A stretch of 64,000 bases of DNA from Ceratodon purpureus (GCA_014871385.1 CM026426.1:108460565-108524564); one strand, 5' to 3'; counted from the first letter of the stretch, positions 1-12,400 are shown. Numbers and translations: made by a program. The notes: generated by a model not told the origin, from the letters alone.

Positions 1-339
1 CTCACTACCAATCTTGGAATGCTTAACTCTGGCCTTCTCTTTCTCTGACTATTTTATATTTGGGACGAGAATTTTCGTAAATTTTCGGCCTTACTATAAT
101 ATTTATTCCCCGTTTATTATTATGCTGATCTTCCAATGATCAGAGTTTATTTATGTTTTATAAGGACGGAGCTATTCCGTACGTCCCCCGTAGTTTGATA
201 TCTCCTTTCTGTTTCGGAAATATCCATCCAGTGCAGTTTCTAAGCACACATGCATCTTCCAACCTCTTATCTAATTGCCAATGCATTGCGTCGATAACGG
301 AGATCCTCTGTGTTTAACCGAATACTATTTACTTCTGAA
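1..339. other. AT-rich non-coding stretch
   Basis: No convincing reading frame or RNA gene is visible. It lies downstream of the minus-strand gene that ends at 340 and may hold its 3' UTR. Confidence 0.4.
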
Positions 340-798
340 CTAGCTAGATTTCCTAGCTTGTTCGATGTCATTCTTTAGTTTCAGGTACTTGGATGGCCAA
401 ATCGCCTCCAGTTCCTTGACGTTAGTCTTAGGCTTTGAAGTTTCGGTCTCTACGGATGCGGCTGGCCTCCCCCGCGTGTTCCTTCGTATCGGACCTATCG
501 CGGTCGTAGCAGCGGTGGAATGCTTCCTTCCCTGTGCTGGGGATGACCTCCCATTACTACTTCCTCCGCGCTTCCCGTACTCATTGTTGTCCTTCCACTT
601 GCATCCCTCGTTAGCTGGAATGCATAGACCTCCCCCCAATACTTGTACCTTGTCTACGCCGATGTCGTTGTCTCCACTGCCCGCTCCTGGAGCAGTTTCC
701 TTATCACTGTCCCCAACGACTTCGTTCCTCTCGGGATTCCAAGAGAGCAAGAACTCTAATACCTCATCCTCTAGACTAGTGATGTCACAAGGATCCAT
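340..798 (-). CDS. small acidic-to-basic protein of unit B, unknown function
   Basis: A 152-residue open frame without stops. The first 20 residues are acidic and hydrophobic (MDPCDITSLEDEVLEFLLSW). A low-complexity Gly/Asp/Asn middle follows, then a basic patch with IRRNTRGRPAAS, which resembles an AT-hook-like or nuclear localisation segment. The C-terminus (NVKELEAIWPSKYLKLKNDI) is predicted helical. I recognise no family. A TATAAA-type box lies 80 bp upstream on the same strand, and the TCCG-rich array beyond it is shared with the divergent hAT gene at 1934. That layout suggests a divergent gene pair of one mobile unit. A DNA-binding accessory protein is possible but is inference. Confidence 0.55.
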   Translation of the reverse strand: MDPCDITSLEDEVLEFLLSWNPERNEVVGDSDKETAPGAGSGDNDIGVDKVQVLGGGLCIPANEGCKWKDNNEYGKRGGSSNGRSSPAQGRKHSTAATTAIGPIRRNTRGRPAASVETETSKPKTNVKELEAIWPSKYLKLKNDIEQARKSS

Positions 799-877
799 CT
801 TGAAACTGGGGAGGACTCGTCTACAATAACTTGCGGACTAACTGCATTAAAAGGGACCCGTGTTATCGCACTTCCCG

Positions 878-885
878 TTTATATA
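878..885 (-). promoter_or_regulatory. TATA box of the 340-798 gene
   Basis: Minus-strand TATATAAA, about 80 bp upstream of the start codon at 798 and directly next to the TCCG-rich array. Confidence 0.55.
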
Positions 886-904
886 TCATCGCATACCTCG
901 CGCA

Positions 905-1800
905 CTATAGTCCGCCATTCGCCCTTTGTCGGACGACGCTGCCTCGGATTGAATCCGAACGTACGATGCCTGCTGCCCCTATCCGACCGTACCGGATCAC
1001 CATCCGCGCGAGACCGGACCGGCACAATTTCCTGCCAAAGGCCGGATGTGCGAGGTTCGTATTATCCGGCGCCGTTTTCACTGTCCAGACACAATCCGTG
1101 TGTCCGAAGTCGGATTACGTTTCGCAAAGTTCCGACCCCTGTCCTGTGCTCTAGAAGAACGACGGGATATTGTTTGATCGTCCATGTAATCAACTATGTC
1201 CGCCTTCGCCGCAGTCCTGCCCGGAGGTCGCGTCCGACCGATTCCAGAACGCGCACGTTCCGATCGGCGGACCACGTCCGAGCCTCTAATTCGTCGGGGT
1301 ACCTCGTCCATGTCCGATTGCGGAGTGACCACATTCCGCAAATCGATCGGATTTGAGGTAGTCCGCCCGTCCGTGGTTGATCCATCTCCGTACATGGGCC
1401 AATCTCACGGAGTGCGAACCACCTCCGCGATGTCAGCACACAAGTGCCATATATATGCAGATCATGACCATCTTTTTCCTACAACGCGGACCAAAATTGA
1501 AACTGGTTACTGGACCGCCATCGATCCCGCCCTCGTCCGACCTCCTCCGCAACACCCGGAACAACGTCGCAACACCCGGAACAACTCCGCCATGTTCCGC
1601 TTCCTGGTCCCGGACACGCTCGGGGAGTGCCATAAAAGATGCGACTCACGACGATCTGTTCTCCCTTTCTTTGCATTGCGTGTCTCAGGACTTTGGGGTC
1701 TCGTCTGAGGTTCCTCTGCATGAGACCCAAGTGTGCTCGAGGGGTCAAGCATAGCCCACTGGAACGGACCGTCCGAACTCCATCGGAGATCTGGAACATA
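905..1800. promoter_or_regulatory. TCCG-type array, divergent promoter region of unit B
   Basis: Tens of irregularly spaced TCCGAC, GTCCGC, TCCGCC and CGGAC words on both strands lie between a minus-strand gene (start 798) and a plus-strand hAT gene (start 1934). The same word recurs before the genes at 23705, 26036 and 30166. A CATAAAAG box at 1631-1638 could serve the plus-strand gene. Long open frames inside the array are products of the repeat composition. The likely role, as promoter elements or transposase subterminal sites, is inference. Confidence 0.55.
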
Positions 1801-1933
1801 ATCAAGGCAAGTCCATCCCTCCACCCTCATTCAACGACGCTAGAAGTGCGTTGTCGGGTGCAATTTCTGTAATAGGTCCATCTCGCCTTAAATAGTGCGT
1901 TCACCCTCTAGATTCTTGCTTTCTGTCGCAGGC

Positions 1934-4900
1934 ATGCCGCGAAGAGTAGAGGCGTGGGATCTGTGGTGGCAAGACTTGGGCGTGGTGGGTGCGAGGCCTC
2001 AGAGACAGGTTAGGTGTAGAATTTGTAATGTGACTATTGTGTACCGTCGGGATAGAATGTTCGTCCACATTGGATACAGACCTTTAGGTGGTCCAGGTAA
2101 CTACGGTATACAAATTTGCAGATTACTGAGTGCGCGGGTGAAGAGGTTGTTCATAGACTGCGGAGGTGAAGTTCCTACAAGAGAACCCGATGATGTTCAT
2201 GACATTGGCTTGGGAGGTGACGGGGTCCCAGATCCGGTAATACCTCAAGCTCCCGATAACGAGGGGGCGCACGCGAATGATGGGCCAGCTATGCAGGAGC
2301 CCGATATGGCACCCCAGGGTTCTCCACCCAGGGAAATGCGTCAATTGAATATTGTGCAAGGATTCAATGCTTCCACGAAGCTCCGGTTAGATAAAGTGTG
2401 GGCAACGGCATTCTACGAAGCCAATATCCCATTCAACGTTGTTAAGCATTCTGCCTTCATTAACGCCGTTCGGGAAACAGTGCGATCCCGCTTCCCGGCA
2501 TACCTGCCGCCATCGATAATGCTATTCGCACAAAATTGTTGACCGCGAGAAAGGCGGAAATGGTGAGACAAGTAAAGGAACTCACGGGCAATTCCACAAA
2601 GAAATACGGTGTTACGATATGTTCAGACGGTTGGGACAACGTCCAGAGTCGTCCTCTTCTGAATGTTATCCAGAGTGGGACCAGGGGCGACGTTTTCCTT
2701 GAAACCACAGACACAACGGGACATTACAAAGATAGCGATTATATCGCTTCTCAGATCCGTCCGTTTGTGGATCAGGTCGGACTGCAACATGTTGTCCAAG
2801 TTTGCACTGACAATGCTCCGAACATGCTTGGATCCAGTCGGATGCTCGAGACAGGATATCCTCACATTTATGTTCAAGGGTGTGCCGCACACTGCTTGGA
2901 TCTGTTACTCGAAGATTGGGGGAAGGAGGATTGGGTGAAGCACATAGTCAGAAAGGCGAGACTTATTTGTCTATGGGTTAAAAATCACCATTCATCAATG
3001 GCTTTGTTTCGCAGGATGTGTCCCAATCTGACTATCTGTTTGCCCGTTGAGACGCGGTTCGCGACCAATTTCATTATGATCGAGCGTCTTGTGGAACTTT
3101 GGAATGCATTTGAGAGAATGGTCATCGATCCGGCGTTTGCAGGTATTTTAGCAACCTATCCTGATGTGAACAGCTGAGCGGGGAAGAAGGTCCGCCTGAT
3201 GCGGAAGTATGTGCGTGCGGACGGTTTCTGGAACACGTGCCATAACTTCTTATACATGGTCATCCCAGTGGTGAAGGCATTACGCCTTTTTGATGGGAAG
3301 GCACCTGCAATGGGCCTAGCTTGGAGGGCGATGTACGATTTGAAGAACCACGTCCGCAGTTTTTCCTCCCATCCGTTTAGATTGAACGCGGACCTGGCAG
3401 CAGACGCCATGCTCGCATTCGACCACAGATGGGCTATGATGTTGACAGATCTTCATTGGGCAGGTGCGATGCTCAACCCGACCCTACGTGGATGGGCGCC
3501 ACTTCATAACCACGAGGAGTCGAGGATCATTTTAAACCGGGTTCTTCGCAAGTTATCGTCTAACGAGGAGAATTACGTCCAGATCCTAGTCCAGTATCAG
3601 GATTTCCTCGAGAATTGGGGGGCATTTGCTGATTCAACCGATCCCCAGGCGCACGGCACTGCTATCCACGAATGGTGGGACGCAATGGGAGGTGGAGCCC
3701 GGGCTCTCCAAACAATAGCTAGACGTATACTTGGACAGGTATGCACCGTGTCTGCGTGTGAGCGCAACTGGAGCATGTACTCCTACGTGCAGAGCAAGGT
3801 GCGCAATAGGCTGAAACATGTATGAGCTGAGGACCTCGTGTATATCTACACGAACAGTAGACTTGTTCGTCACCGCCGGGCCCCGCGTCCGGCAGAGTGG
3901 TATGGCTTAGAGGAGGTTCATTCCAACAATGACCTCGATGGCGAGGATCCGGACGAGGACGACGAGGAGGAAGACGTCGGACAGGGAAGAGACCATGTAG
4001 CGGACGATGTGGCGGACGATGCCCGCATGGATGGTGTCGGACAGGGCGGATTGGGCATGGGGGGTGTCGGACTTGCAGACGACGATCCACCCGAGGGCGA
4101 CTTTGAGGAATCCGGATCGAACGACGCAGGGTCTGACGGTGACGACGGTGACGATGTCCGGATTGCCGAGCTCTTCCACAATATGTTCAACGAAGGACAC
4201 CGCCGGGATGCGGTTGAAGATATCCTTCGCCAGGATAGTCGCGTCGGACGGCAGGCGTATGCTGGAGGTGAGCGTGGAGCTCAGAGTCCGATCAACGCAG
4301 CAAAAATACAGTCGGACAGAGGAGATGGTAGTCCGGCCCGGAGGATACCTATCGTCGACACGGACTTCTCGCAGCCTTGGAGTGATTCTTTGTCATTCGG
4401 CCAAAGGGATTTTGACGAGAACCTGGCAAACATGGAGGGAGAGATTCGCACAGTTTTTTAGGAGGATTTACCACCTATCAATCGCCAGAGATGAAATAAC
4501 GGAGGAAGATTTGAGGAGGATGGCCGATCAGGAAGTTCAGACCCCGTCTGAGGAAATACGCCGTCCCATAACTCGAAGCCTTGCTAGTACGTCCGGAAGT
4601 ATGGCTGTAAACCAGCAACAGTTAGCTTCTGCCCTGCTCTCCACCCCCGTTGGTAGGGGTCACATCCTTCCGCAGCAGACCTCCGGCCGGGGACGCAGAC
4701 GCCGAGCAGTAGGATTTGCTGTAACCAACGGTAGCCAGTCCGTTGTTCTGACCGCGTCTTCTTCACGCAGCCGGCCCGTGCGGAGAGGGGTTCCATCTAC
4801 GTCGATCCGAGACGTTGCGGCACGTGCATCTAGTTGTACGACTGGGGAAAGAGTGTCCAGTGGTCCTGCAAGGGGAAGTGATATCCAACAAACAACAAGA

Positions 4901-4939
4901 GGTGTAAAGCGAGCGTCGCTGCGGGCGCGATCCAGTTGA
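1934..4939 (+). pseudogene. hAT-superfamily transposase of unit B (hAT1), broken
   Basis: The start codon follows a splice-acceptor-like CTTTCTGTCGCAG, so a 5'-UTR intron is likely. The N-terminus (about residues 8-55) has a BED-type finger with CRIC and a later C. A DUF659/RNase-H-like core follows, with ICSDGWDN, VCTDNAPNML and GCAAHCLDLLLEDWGK. The C-terminal hAT dimerisation region contains HEWWDAMGGGA and SACERNWSMYSYVQSKVRNR. A long acidic tail, then a basic Ser/Arg tail, end the frame. Relative to its homologue at 8404-11844 it carries a frameshift near 2520, TGA codons near 3175 and 3825, and another frameshift near 4460. The TCCG-type array upstream puts it in unit B. Confidence 0.85.
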
Positions 4940-5055
4940 CGGTCGCGAGCACACTTATCGGGCGCGGTCATGTGGGCGCGAGCCTGGATCGGGCGCGTGC
5001 GTTCGGGCGAGTGCGCTGTATCGGGCGCCGGCGGTCGGGCGCGAGCTCTGCAGGT
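4915..5055. repeat. GGGCGCGAGC-type array at the left edge of unit A
   Basis: Dense words such as GTCGCGAGC, GGGCGCGAGC and GGGCGCGTGC. They abut the 3' end of hAT1 and mark the switch from TCCG words to GCGCGAGC words. The array does not precede a gene, so it may be a subterminal repeat of the inserted unit A. I could not define the exact terminus or a target-site duplication. Confidence 0.5.
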
Positions 5056-5239
5056 TAGTAGGGAAAGAGCGACATTGGACAAAATGACAAGAGAGGGCAT
5101 GTATTTCAGAAGAGGGCAATTGGGAAGTGCAATGTTTATTGAAAAGTATTGCAAAATTGTGGCAGTAAACCACTTACAAAATATGTCCCCTCTTATGGAG
5201 AACTGAGAATATCACATTGTTGTTACTACTTGCCTACTT

Positions 5240-6808
5240 CTAAATATGTTTGCGATAACAACACTCTAGGATCTGGAAATTGTAAGGAGGGGCTGTTAGA
5301 GTAGCGTGGACCAACTGCAAGGTGGAGCGGTTCTTGGGATCGGGATTTGTGAGCTCCTTCAACGCCACCGCAAATCTAGCCTTCCCCGCTGTATCCTTGA
5401 AAAGGTCGAAGTCGTCCTCGTTATCCCAAATCTTATTTGCTACCACTCCAACCGAGTACGCATCGGCAGCCTGCGTATATAGATGTCTCCTCCTTAGAGT
5501 TTCATATGAGGTCTCCGAATTTGGCTTACCATAAGTGTACCACATCTCCGGAGCCACAAAAGTACCACGTTCCTTGAAGGCAGCCGTACGCGCCTCAGCA
5601 GTTGGATAACCGTACCTTGAAGGAGTTGTCTCACACACCCGACTTGCAAGGCCCCAATCGCATACTCCAATGTAAACTTCGCTCACTTTATCCTCTGGGA
5701 AGTGAAGCAAGACATTTCCCGGGGAGATGTCATTATGCTGCAAATACCTCTTATGGACCCGGTCCATAATACAGATCAGTGCCCAAGCTAGCTTGGCCCT
5801 ATGGGTGCGGAAGGCCTTAACACGGTCACGTGTTTCCATGGGCATATCGGTTTGCTTGTGGATGTTACGGTTCTGAGTACCCTCACCAATATTTGAATTG
5901 AACTTGTTCAGAAAATTTTGCAGGCAATCCCCATTCCACCAAAGCGTGTAGGCTTCCATCGTCCAGTCATTGACCGCAAAAAACTTAATAACGCCGGGAT
6001 GGTCAATCCTGCAAACCATGGCTTCTATTGATGTCTTGTACCGCTTCTGGGTCTCGTCACAAGCCTTGGACATCTTCCCCGCAAAGACACAAGTCTCAGG
6101 TATGGTTTGCATGCCAACAATACGTAATTTTCGGACTTTACCATAACCGCCTTCCTTTGTGCCTGATAGCGGAACCAACTTGACCCCTCTTGGAACTCCA
6201 ACCACTGCTCCCCACAAGTACTTCTCCATTGCGCTTTTCAGTCCAGCTTCAAGCCATGGCCTCACCCTCGTCCTATTACTCGAGAATCTCGCGCACGAAT
6301 CCTGGACATATTTGAGCTTCTCTATCTCCTCCTTCTGCGCCTACGAGTAGCCCTCCTTCGGCTTCTTGTTGACACACTCAAAGACATGCACAATGTTCGT
6401 AGTGTTTGTTGTTATTTGTTGCTCCATCCACTTAGGGAAATGAAAGTAATGAATACAATCATTATATCTCTCGGAAAGGTCCAGCTTCTTCCACAAATAC
6501 TCTTCCAACTGGGTCTTCAAGTCCTTAATTCCGGTCTCCCCCTTCTCAACGTATGTACGGGTAATCATCTCCCGTTTCCGACATCCGTACCACTCCAATG
6601 CTAGCTCTCCAACGAAATCCTGGTAGCGAGGAGGTGGGTAGTCCGGGTCCCTCTCACTCGCTGACTTCCGGTTCTTCTTTCCCGATGAGCTCGATGACAG
6701 GTTTGAGCCTGTATGAGATGGTGCTGTGGAGGTTGCCACCACCTCATCTACAGGAGCATCAAGATCTACGTAGGCGGGGCATTTCCCGGATCCACGAGAG
6801 ACCGACAT
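5240..6808 (-). pseudogene. unit A protein kinase with DWG in place of DFG
   Basis: One frame of about 522 residues interrupted by a single in-frame TAG near 6341. The start at 6808 lies just after an acceptor-like GTGTGCCCAG, and the encoded N-terminus begins MSVSRGSGK. The first 150 residues are a non-kinase region homologous to the other copy at 30166-32100. The kinase domain shows a glycine-loop-like GGYGKVRKL, Lys in FAGKMSK, HPGVIKFF, catalytic loop HNDISPGNVLLHF, CDWGLAS where most kinases have DFG, VAPEM as the APE motif and ADAYSVGVV. The catalytic Asp and Asn are present, so the fold could have been active. It is a divergent eukaryotic-type Ser/Thr kinase. Substrate is unknown. Confidence 0.75.
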
Positions 6809-6965
6809 AGTTGGAATAATGAACTGGGCACACAATAAAAAAAAAAACAAAAGATCCCCCCCACCCAATCTGGTTGCTCCCACTTCCTGCAGTTCCAAGC
6901 AGAGCTAGGACAAGGAGCCACCTGGAAGAGGAGACTTTGAAAAGTAGAAAATAAGGGTTAAGGGG

Positions 6966-7335
6966 CGCCTTTTATGCTCCCCTCGGCTGATCGCGCCCTA
7001 AAGCGCGTACACGCGCGCGCACAGGGCCTTCACACGCGCCCGTCCGCATGCGCCCGTCCGCACGCGCCCATCCACCGCGTTCGCACGGGGGACTGCCCGC
7101 GCCCGTGCCCACGTGCGCGCCCGTCAACCCACATCGGGCGGGCCCGACGCCGCAGGCGCCCGTGCCCGCGTGCTCGCGCCCGTAACCCTGCGCGCGCCGG
7201 CTATCTGTACGCGCGAGCACGCTTCACACGCTTGTGATTGTGCACGCGCCCGTCCCCGCGCACGCGCCCGACTCCTTGCACACGCCAACCTTCCTGTACG
7301 CGCCCGTCTCCGTGCACGCGCCCGAATATGCAGCG
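6966..7335 (-). promoter_or_regulatory. unit A promoter block upstream of the kinase
   Basis: Read on the minus strand: an array of GGGCGCG-type words (6990-7335), then a CATAAAAG box at 6969-6976, then a leader with TGGCTCCTTG and a G-rich run. The leader resembles that of the hAT gene starting at 11844. The GC-rich array also gives spurious open frames in several phases. Confidence 0.55.
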
Positions 7336-7550
7336 TTACATACACTGTACAGGTTCGGTTACGATATACTCGTATATTGAACAGAATACAAAAAAAAATC
7401 ACTGGGAAATTACTCAATGGAGATATATTAACCGCATTTAGCGCTGAAAAAATAATACAGAGCACAACCATACAATTCCTTCAAGTGTGAGATAATGAAG
7501 TAGGTTGACTCTAAGTAACAATATAAGTCTACGTAATAAGAAGGTGCTAG

Positions 7551-8286
7551 GGGGGAAGCACAATAAAGTGGACCACAAAAGTGCTTAGCTCATTGCCAAT
7601 TTCAGCCTGTTGTGTAAACACGCTAGAAAGTGGCATCTAAAACTTCTTGATTGGAAATTAAGTTTAGGATACGGAAAGTAGACTTGATGTACTACAACTT
7701 CCGAAATTTGCGTTCGTAGTTATTGAGTTGAGACACCTCTATGAACACGACAAAGTTGAACAAAGTGAATGCAGTCATTTGGAAAAGTGACCGTATTACA
7801 TTGTAGTTTTGACAGAAATCACTTTTGACTTTGTGGGGCCCTTCGTTTGTACATTACCCTTGTAGAAATGATCCGGGTGGCCGTGTTTGTAATCCTAGAT
7901 TGGCGAAAAGTATCCCCGGGAAGTTTTTAAAACACTGCTTTCGGTGAAACTTTTTGTGAGGTTTTTCTCACCGAAAATTGTTTTTTAAAATGGAAAAAAC
8001 ATCCTCTAAATACAATAGAGGACCCCAAATGAAGAAATCAAGACTTTGGAAAAGTTCATTTTCATGATTTAGAACTAGGGGTCAAATTAATTTTCAATTG
8101 AAGATGTTATTTTCATGGAGATGTGTGTAAGATACCTTATGACACCTTAGAAAGTGACTAAAATGCTCAAAAACTACACCAAAATGCTCAAAATCAGCTT
8201 TGAGCTATAAAAAACAGCACACTTCATATTCACTTCCTAGATATCACATATTGCACTTGGTGGTTCACTTTATTGTGCTTCCCCCC
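7551..8286. mobile_element. MITE-like non-autonomous DNA transposon (736 bp)
   Basis: The ends form a terminal inverted repeat of about 28 bp. The left begins GGGGGGAAGCACAATAAAGT and the right end is its reverse complement with one or two changes. The 4-bp word GCTA flanks both ends and is the likely target-site duplication. The inside is AT-rich and has no coding frame. I cannot place it firmly in a superfamily from the ends alone. Confidence 0.7.
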
Positions 8287-8403
8287 GCTACCAAGAAAAA
8301 AAAAAAACATTAAGAATAACATTGTATTTTTTTTGGGTTTTTAGCCAGTAGATTTTATGGTTAGATTTACTGCTACTTCATGCGCTAAAAAGGTGATCAC
8401 AGT

Positions 8404-11400
8404 CTAGACTCTCCTTGCTTTGCGGGGCTTCTTCTTGCGTGAAGATTGTCTTTTCCGAGCCACAGTGGGCCCCAATTCATGCCGGATTATCACATCTTCG
8501 TCATCTGGCGCCTCATCGCAATCCGGGTCTTCCTCCTCTGAGTGCTCGTTGTCACCTTCATCCTCAGGAGCTCCGACCACTGGAGCTTGTACCTCTCCTT
8601 CCACCTCCGATGTAATATTGCGCACTTGCATGGAAACTTCACCCGTATTGCCATCTCTGGCACTTACTAGGCGCTTCATAGGCCTCTCCTTTCCGGAATT
8701 ACCGATGGCTGTGATGCCATCCTCACTGATTATGCGTGTGCGAACAACCCCAGTTCCAGAAGAAGGCCCCCCTTCAGTGTACCCTGTATAGAATGGAAGG
8801 GGATCAGGTCCGGTTCTTTTGCTTGACTTTCGTGTTCCTCCGCGGGGTTCTTGTGATGGTGGTTTCCTAACAACCTTGTCTATAGACTTCTTCGCACCAC
8901 GTTGTGCCACATTCTGTACGGCGTCGTCTATATCTGGCGCCACGGGGACTAGCTTGGCGGTGGAGGCACCACGTCGACTACCCCCAGCTCGATTGAGTGG
9001 AGGCCTCGCCGCTGCAGATGATCTAAGGAGTCGGGCTATTTTTGCGCCCATTGAACTTATGGGCCTCCGAGCCAGGCCTCCATCCACGATTGTATATGGT
9101 TCGATACCCCTCGTACTAGTGGGTTGCGATGGAGGCACAGTCTGTGCGGGGATTGCGTGAACGGTCCTTCTCTCGTGAGCAGGAGGAATCTCTTGAAGCA
9201 AGCTTGAGTCTCCTTGTGCCGGAACGGTTCCCCAGTTGCCCTCCCCACTAACGAGGCCGGTCCAATGAGGTCCATCTACAGCCCGTCCATGACTTCCATC
9301 ACCCCCTTCGTCACTGTCCTCGTCATCATCGCCAGCATGGATATCGTTGCCAAGATGGTCCTCGCTGGATGAATCATCTGCAACCCCGTCATTGTTCTTG
9401 GGATTGATTTGGACTGGAATAGCATCTCCTTCGTCACGTGCGTCTCTTGGTTCTGCATTAGCCGCTTCATCAAATACCGGGAGTGTGGGTAATTCGTCTC
9501 CGTAGATGTTTATGTCCGGGTTTCTTTGGTTATATTCTGGTTCATTGTTGAAGTCGTACGCATCACCGTTATCATCGTGGTTGTTGCGGACACAAGGATT
9601 ATTGCGGTTAGCGTCATCTCCCCCGTTGCCATTACCGTCGTTGTGCCCATTCGTGTTAACGTCGTCGTTATCATGTCCCCAGACATCATCATCCCCACCG
9701 TCTGCGTGGTCAACTGGTATGTAATGATTGTCGTCATCTCCGTCCTCTTTGCTTGGATCTCTCTCCGGATCTGACTCCTCTGACCATGCATTGTTCTCGT
9801 ACCATTTGAGGGGGTTGGGCTTTGGGCGTTCACAGAGGAGTCTGTTGTTCGTATAAATGTACACCAAGGCCTCAGACTTCTTCAACCCCAGGCGGTTGCG
9901 TACCTTGTTGTGGACAAACGAATACAAGCTCCAATTCCGTTCACACGATGAGGCGGAGCAGACGTGAGATAAAATGTGCTTCGCAATGATTGCAAAGGGC
10001 CCCCCTCCAATCCTCTGCCACCATTGATGGGGTTCCAGATTCAAACCTTTGATATGGATGGTCACTTCGGGGCTGTAAGGGCCACGTCCCTCGTTGAACT
10101 CGATCATCTCTTTCATAAGAACGGCAAATGGAATTCCCATTTGACCACCCACCTGATGAAACACCCGATTGAGAGCCGCCTTCGCTTCTCCTATGGCTTG
10201 TAAGCCCTTATGCGTTCTAACCCAAGGGTTCAAGAGCGCCGCGGCATAATGAAGATCGGTGTGCATCATGTCCCATCTACGGTCGAACCGCATCTCCATC
10301 CTTGTTGCCATGTCGGGTGGGAAAAACGATCCTCGGGGACTGTACACGTGATCCTTTAGGTTGCTCATTGTAATCCATGACTTGCCCATTGCCGGCTGGT
10401 TTCCATCGAAGGTTCTGAGAGCTACCAGGGCTGGTTTCACTAGGTGCGTGAAGTTGTCACACTGATGCCAGAACCCATCATCACGAATTGTTTGACGCAC
10501 TACACTTGCGCGTGCATGATTACGCACCCCCTCGGTTTGGTTGAATAAACCGTCGACATAATCGAACCACTCCGCTGCCATGACCACTTGCTCCAAAGCA
10601 AATCTAACCTCCATAAGGCGCTCTATCATCAGATAGTTACAAGCGAATCTGGTTTCAGCAGGAACCACCAAGGACAACTTCGGTTCAAATTTGCGGAAAA
10701 GGGCCATAGGGACATGATGTCTCCGAATGTAATGACACACGTGTTTAGCTTTGGCGACCAAATCCTTCACAAAGCGTTCCTTGCCCTAGTCCTCCATAAG
10801 AAGATCTAGAATATGGGCACAACAACCCTGCTTGTACATGTGAGGATACTCCTCTAGGATATTATCCATGGCGCCAAGCATGTTGTTTGCATTGTCCGTA
10901 CAAACCTAGACAACATTCTGAGGGCCAATTTCTCGAATATACTTCTTCATCTCCCCCGCAATGTATCCCATTGACTTCTTCTCGCCAGTCGTATCAACAG
11001 ACCCAAGAAATACATCGCCTGCCGGACATACTAGCATGACATTCATCAACGGTCGGCGATTCACATTATCCCAACCATCGGAGCAAATGGTAGCCCCGTA
11101 TAACTCGGTTGTCGTTTTCGTACATTCATCAATCTTTGCCTTGATTTGCTTCTTTTTTTCCTTGATGTGCGTTGTTCACATCGCGTTATAGGAAGGGGGA
11201 TTGCAGTCAAATCTGGCAGCCGACGTTGTGCTCACTGCCTTTATAAATGTTGGGTGCTTGGCCACGTTGAATGCGACGTTGGCTTCGTAAAAGAAGGATG
11301 ACCACAACATGTCCAGCTCCTTTCGCTTGGAGATCTGGAGTGCTTCACTCATATCCTGTTGCCGCAAGCTCCTAGTGGTATTCGAACCGGCCCTACTAGG

Positions 11401-11844
11401 TGCAGCACTGGAGACATTTCGGTCCTCTTCGGTATCATTGTACAAGGGTTCGGATCCATCGTACACAGTGCCCTGTGTGGAAGCACTGGAACACGGACGT
11501 TGAACTGACGCGGGGTATGTTGGCCTCATACCATCCATCTCCTCCTGTGTCAAAGGGCCGGGAATCTTTCCACCGCAAAACTGAAACTTCCTCTTCACTA
11601 CGGTAGGTGCCTTTTGGCAAACCCTCAAGATATTGGACTGGTCCCAACCATAATGCTGAAAGCACCTAGACTTCACGTACGAAAACTTGGTCCTGCAATA
11701 CACACATTGGGCTACCTTATGTGACAGTGACCCTTCTTGGAGCTTGACCGTAAACCATGGTGCCCACTCTCTCGTACCGAGTCTTGGAATGGCTCTAGCA
11801 AGAGCAACCACTTCAACAGGTTCAACCGCTTCAACCGGTTCCAT
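8404..11844 (-). pseudogene. hAT-superfamily transposase of unit A (hAT2), nearly whole
   Basis: Starts MEPVEAVEPVEVVALARAIP at 11844. A BED-type finger holds CVYCRTKF plus a later H. The core contains ICSDGWDN, VCTDNANNMLGAMDN and QGCCAHILDLLMED. The last 788 codons (from 10770) are open and hold PAETRFACNYLMIERL, then the dimerisation region QWWQRIGGGPF and CERNWSLYSFVHNKVRNRLG, then a very acidic Asp/Asn tail and a basic tail ending KKKPRKARRV. Three in-frame stops lie between 11170 and 10790. Aligned with hAT1 and reading-frame context they look like Arg, Gln and Trp codons changed by single C-to-T or G-to-A steps. A GGGCGCGAGC array and TATA box precede it. Confidence 0.87.
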
Positions 11845-12087
11845 AGTGAATGATTAGGGAAGTATCGGGACTAATAGGACCAGTAGTACCAAAAGATTAT
11901 TATCTGAATAACTTAGTGTGTCTGAAAAGTGCTTGACACATTGATTTATGGAGAGAAGAATTTTTACATTCCCCCCACTCAAACCAAGTGTCTCCCCAAG
12001 CTAACAGTTTCAAGCAAGGAGCCCTCAAGGAGACCCAGGACATGAAGCACGCAAGGAGGTAAGGTGGATGTCAAATCAAAGGGGCAG

Positions 12088-12400
12088 TTTATATACTGCC
12101 GCCCTCGACCAGGCAAGTACTGACCGGGCGGGCGCGATCCAACGGGCGCGCGCGCACCACGAGATCGGGCGCGCTCCGACACGAACGGGCAGGCGCAGGT
12201 GGGCGCGCGCAATTCCAGACCGCGTGGCGGATAGCGCGCACGGGGGAAGACGGGCGGGGGCGGGCGCATGCGGGCGCGAGCGCTAGATCGCGAAGCGGGC
12301 GGGCGTGGGCGGAGAACGGCGGGCGAATGCAGGCGCGGGCGCGCACGGGCGGTTGGGTGCGGGCGCAATCGAACGGCCGAGATCGATTTGGCCACCTCAA
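12088..12400 (-). promoter_or_regulatory. unit A promoter block upstream of hAT2
   Basis: Minus-strand TATATAAA at 12088-12095 lies immediately downstream of a GGGCGCGAGC/GGGCGCGCGC array (12120-12400). The leader towards the start codon at 11844 includes GGGCTCCTTG, GAAACTGTTAGCTTGGGG and a G run, matching the kinase leader. Confidence 0.6.

Noticed and set aside
949-1830. Long frames inside the TCCG array
   Set aside because: Repeat composition again; six frames overlap with no family motif and no start context.
6972-7490. Overlapping Arg/Ala-rich open frames on both strands
   Set aside because: They come from the GC-rich GGGCGCG arrays, which lack stop codons in several phases. No domain is present. 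The same holds for frames at 12068-12400, 12656-12977, 14371-14891, 18099-18485 and 19076-19390.
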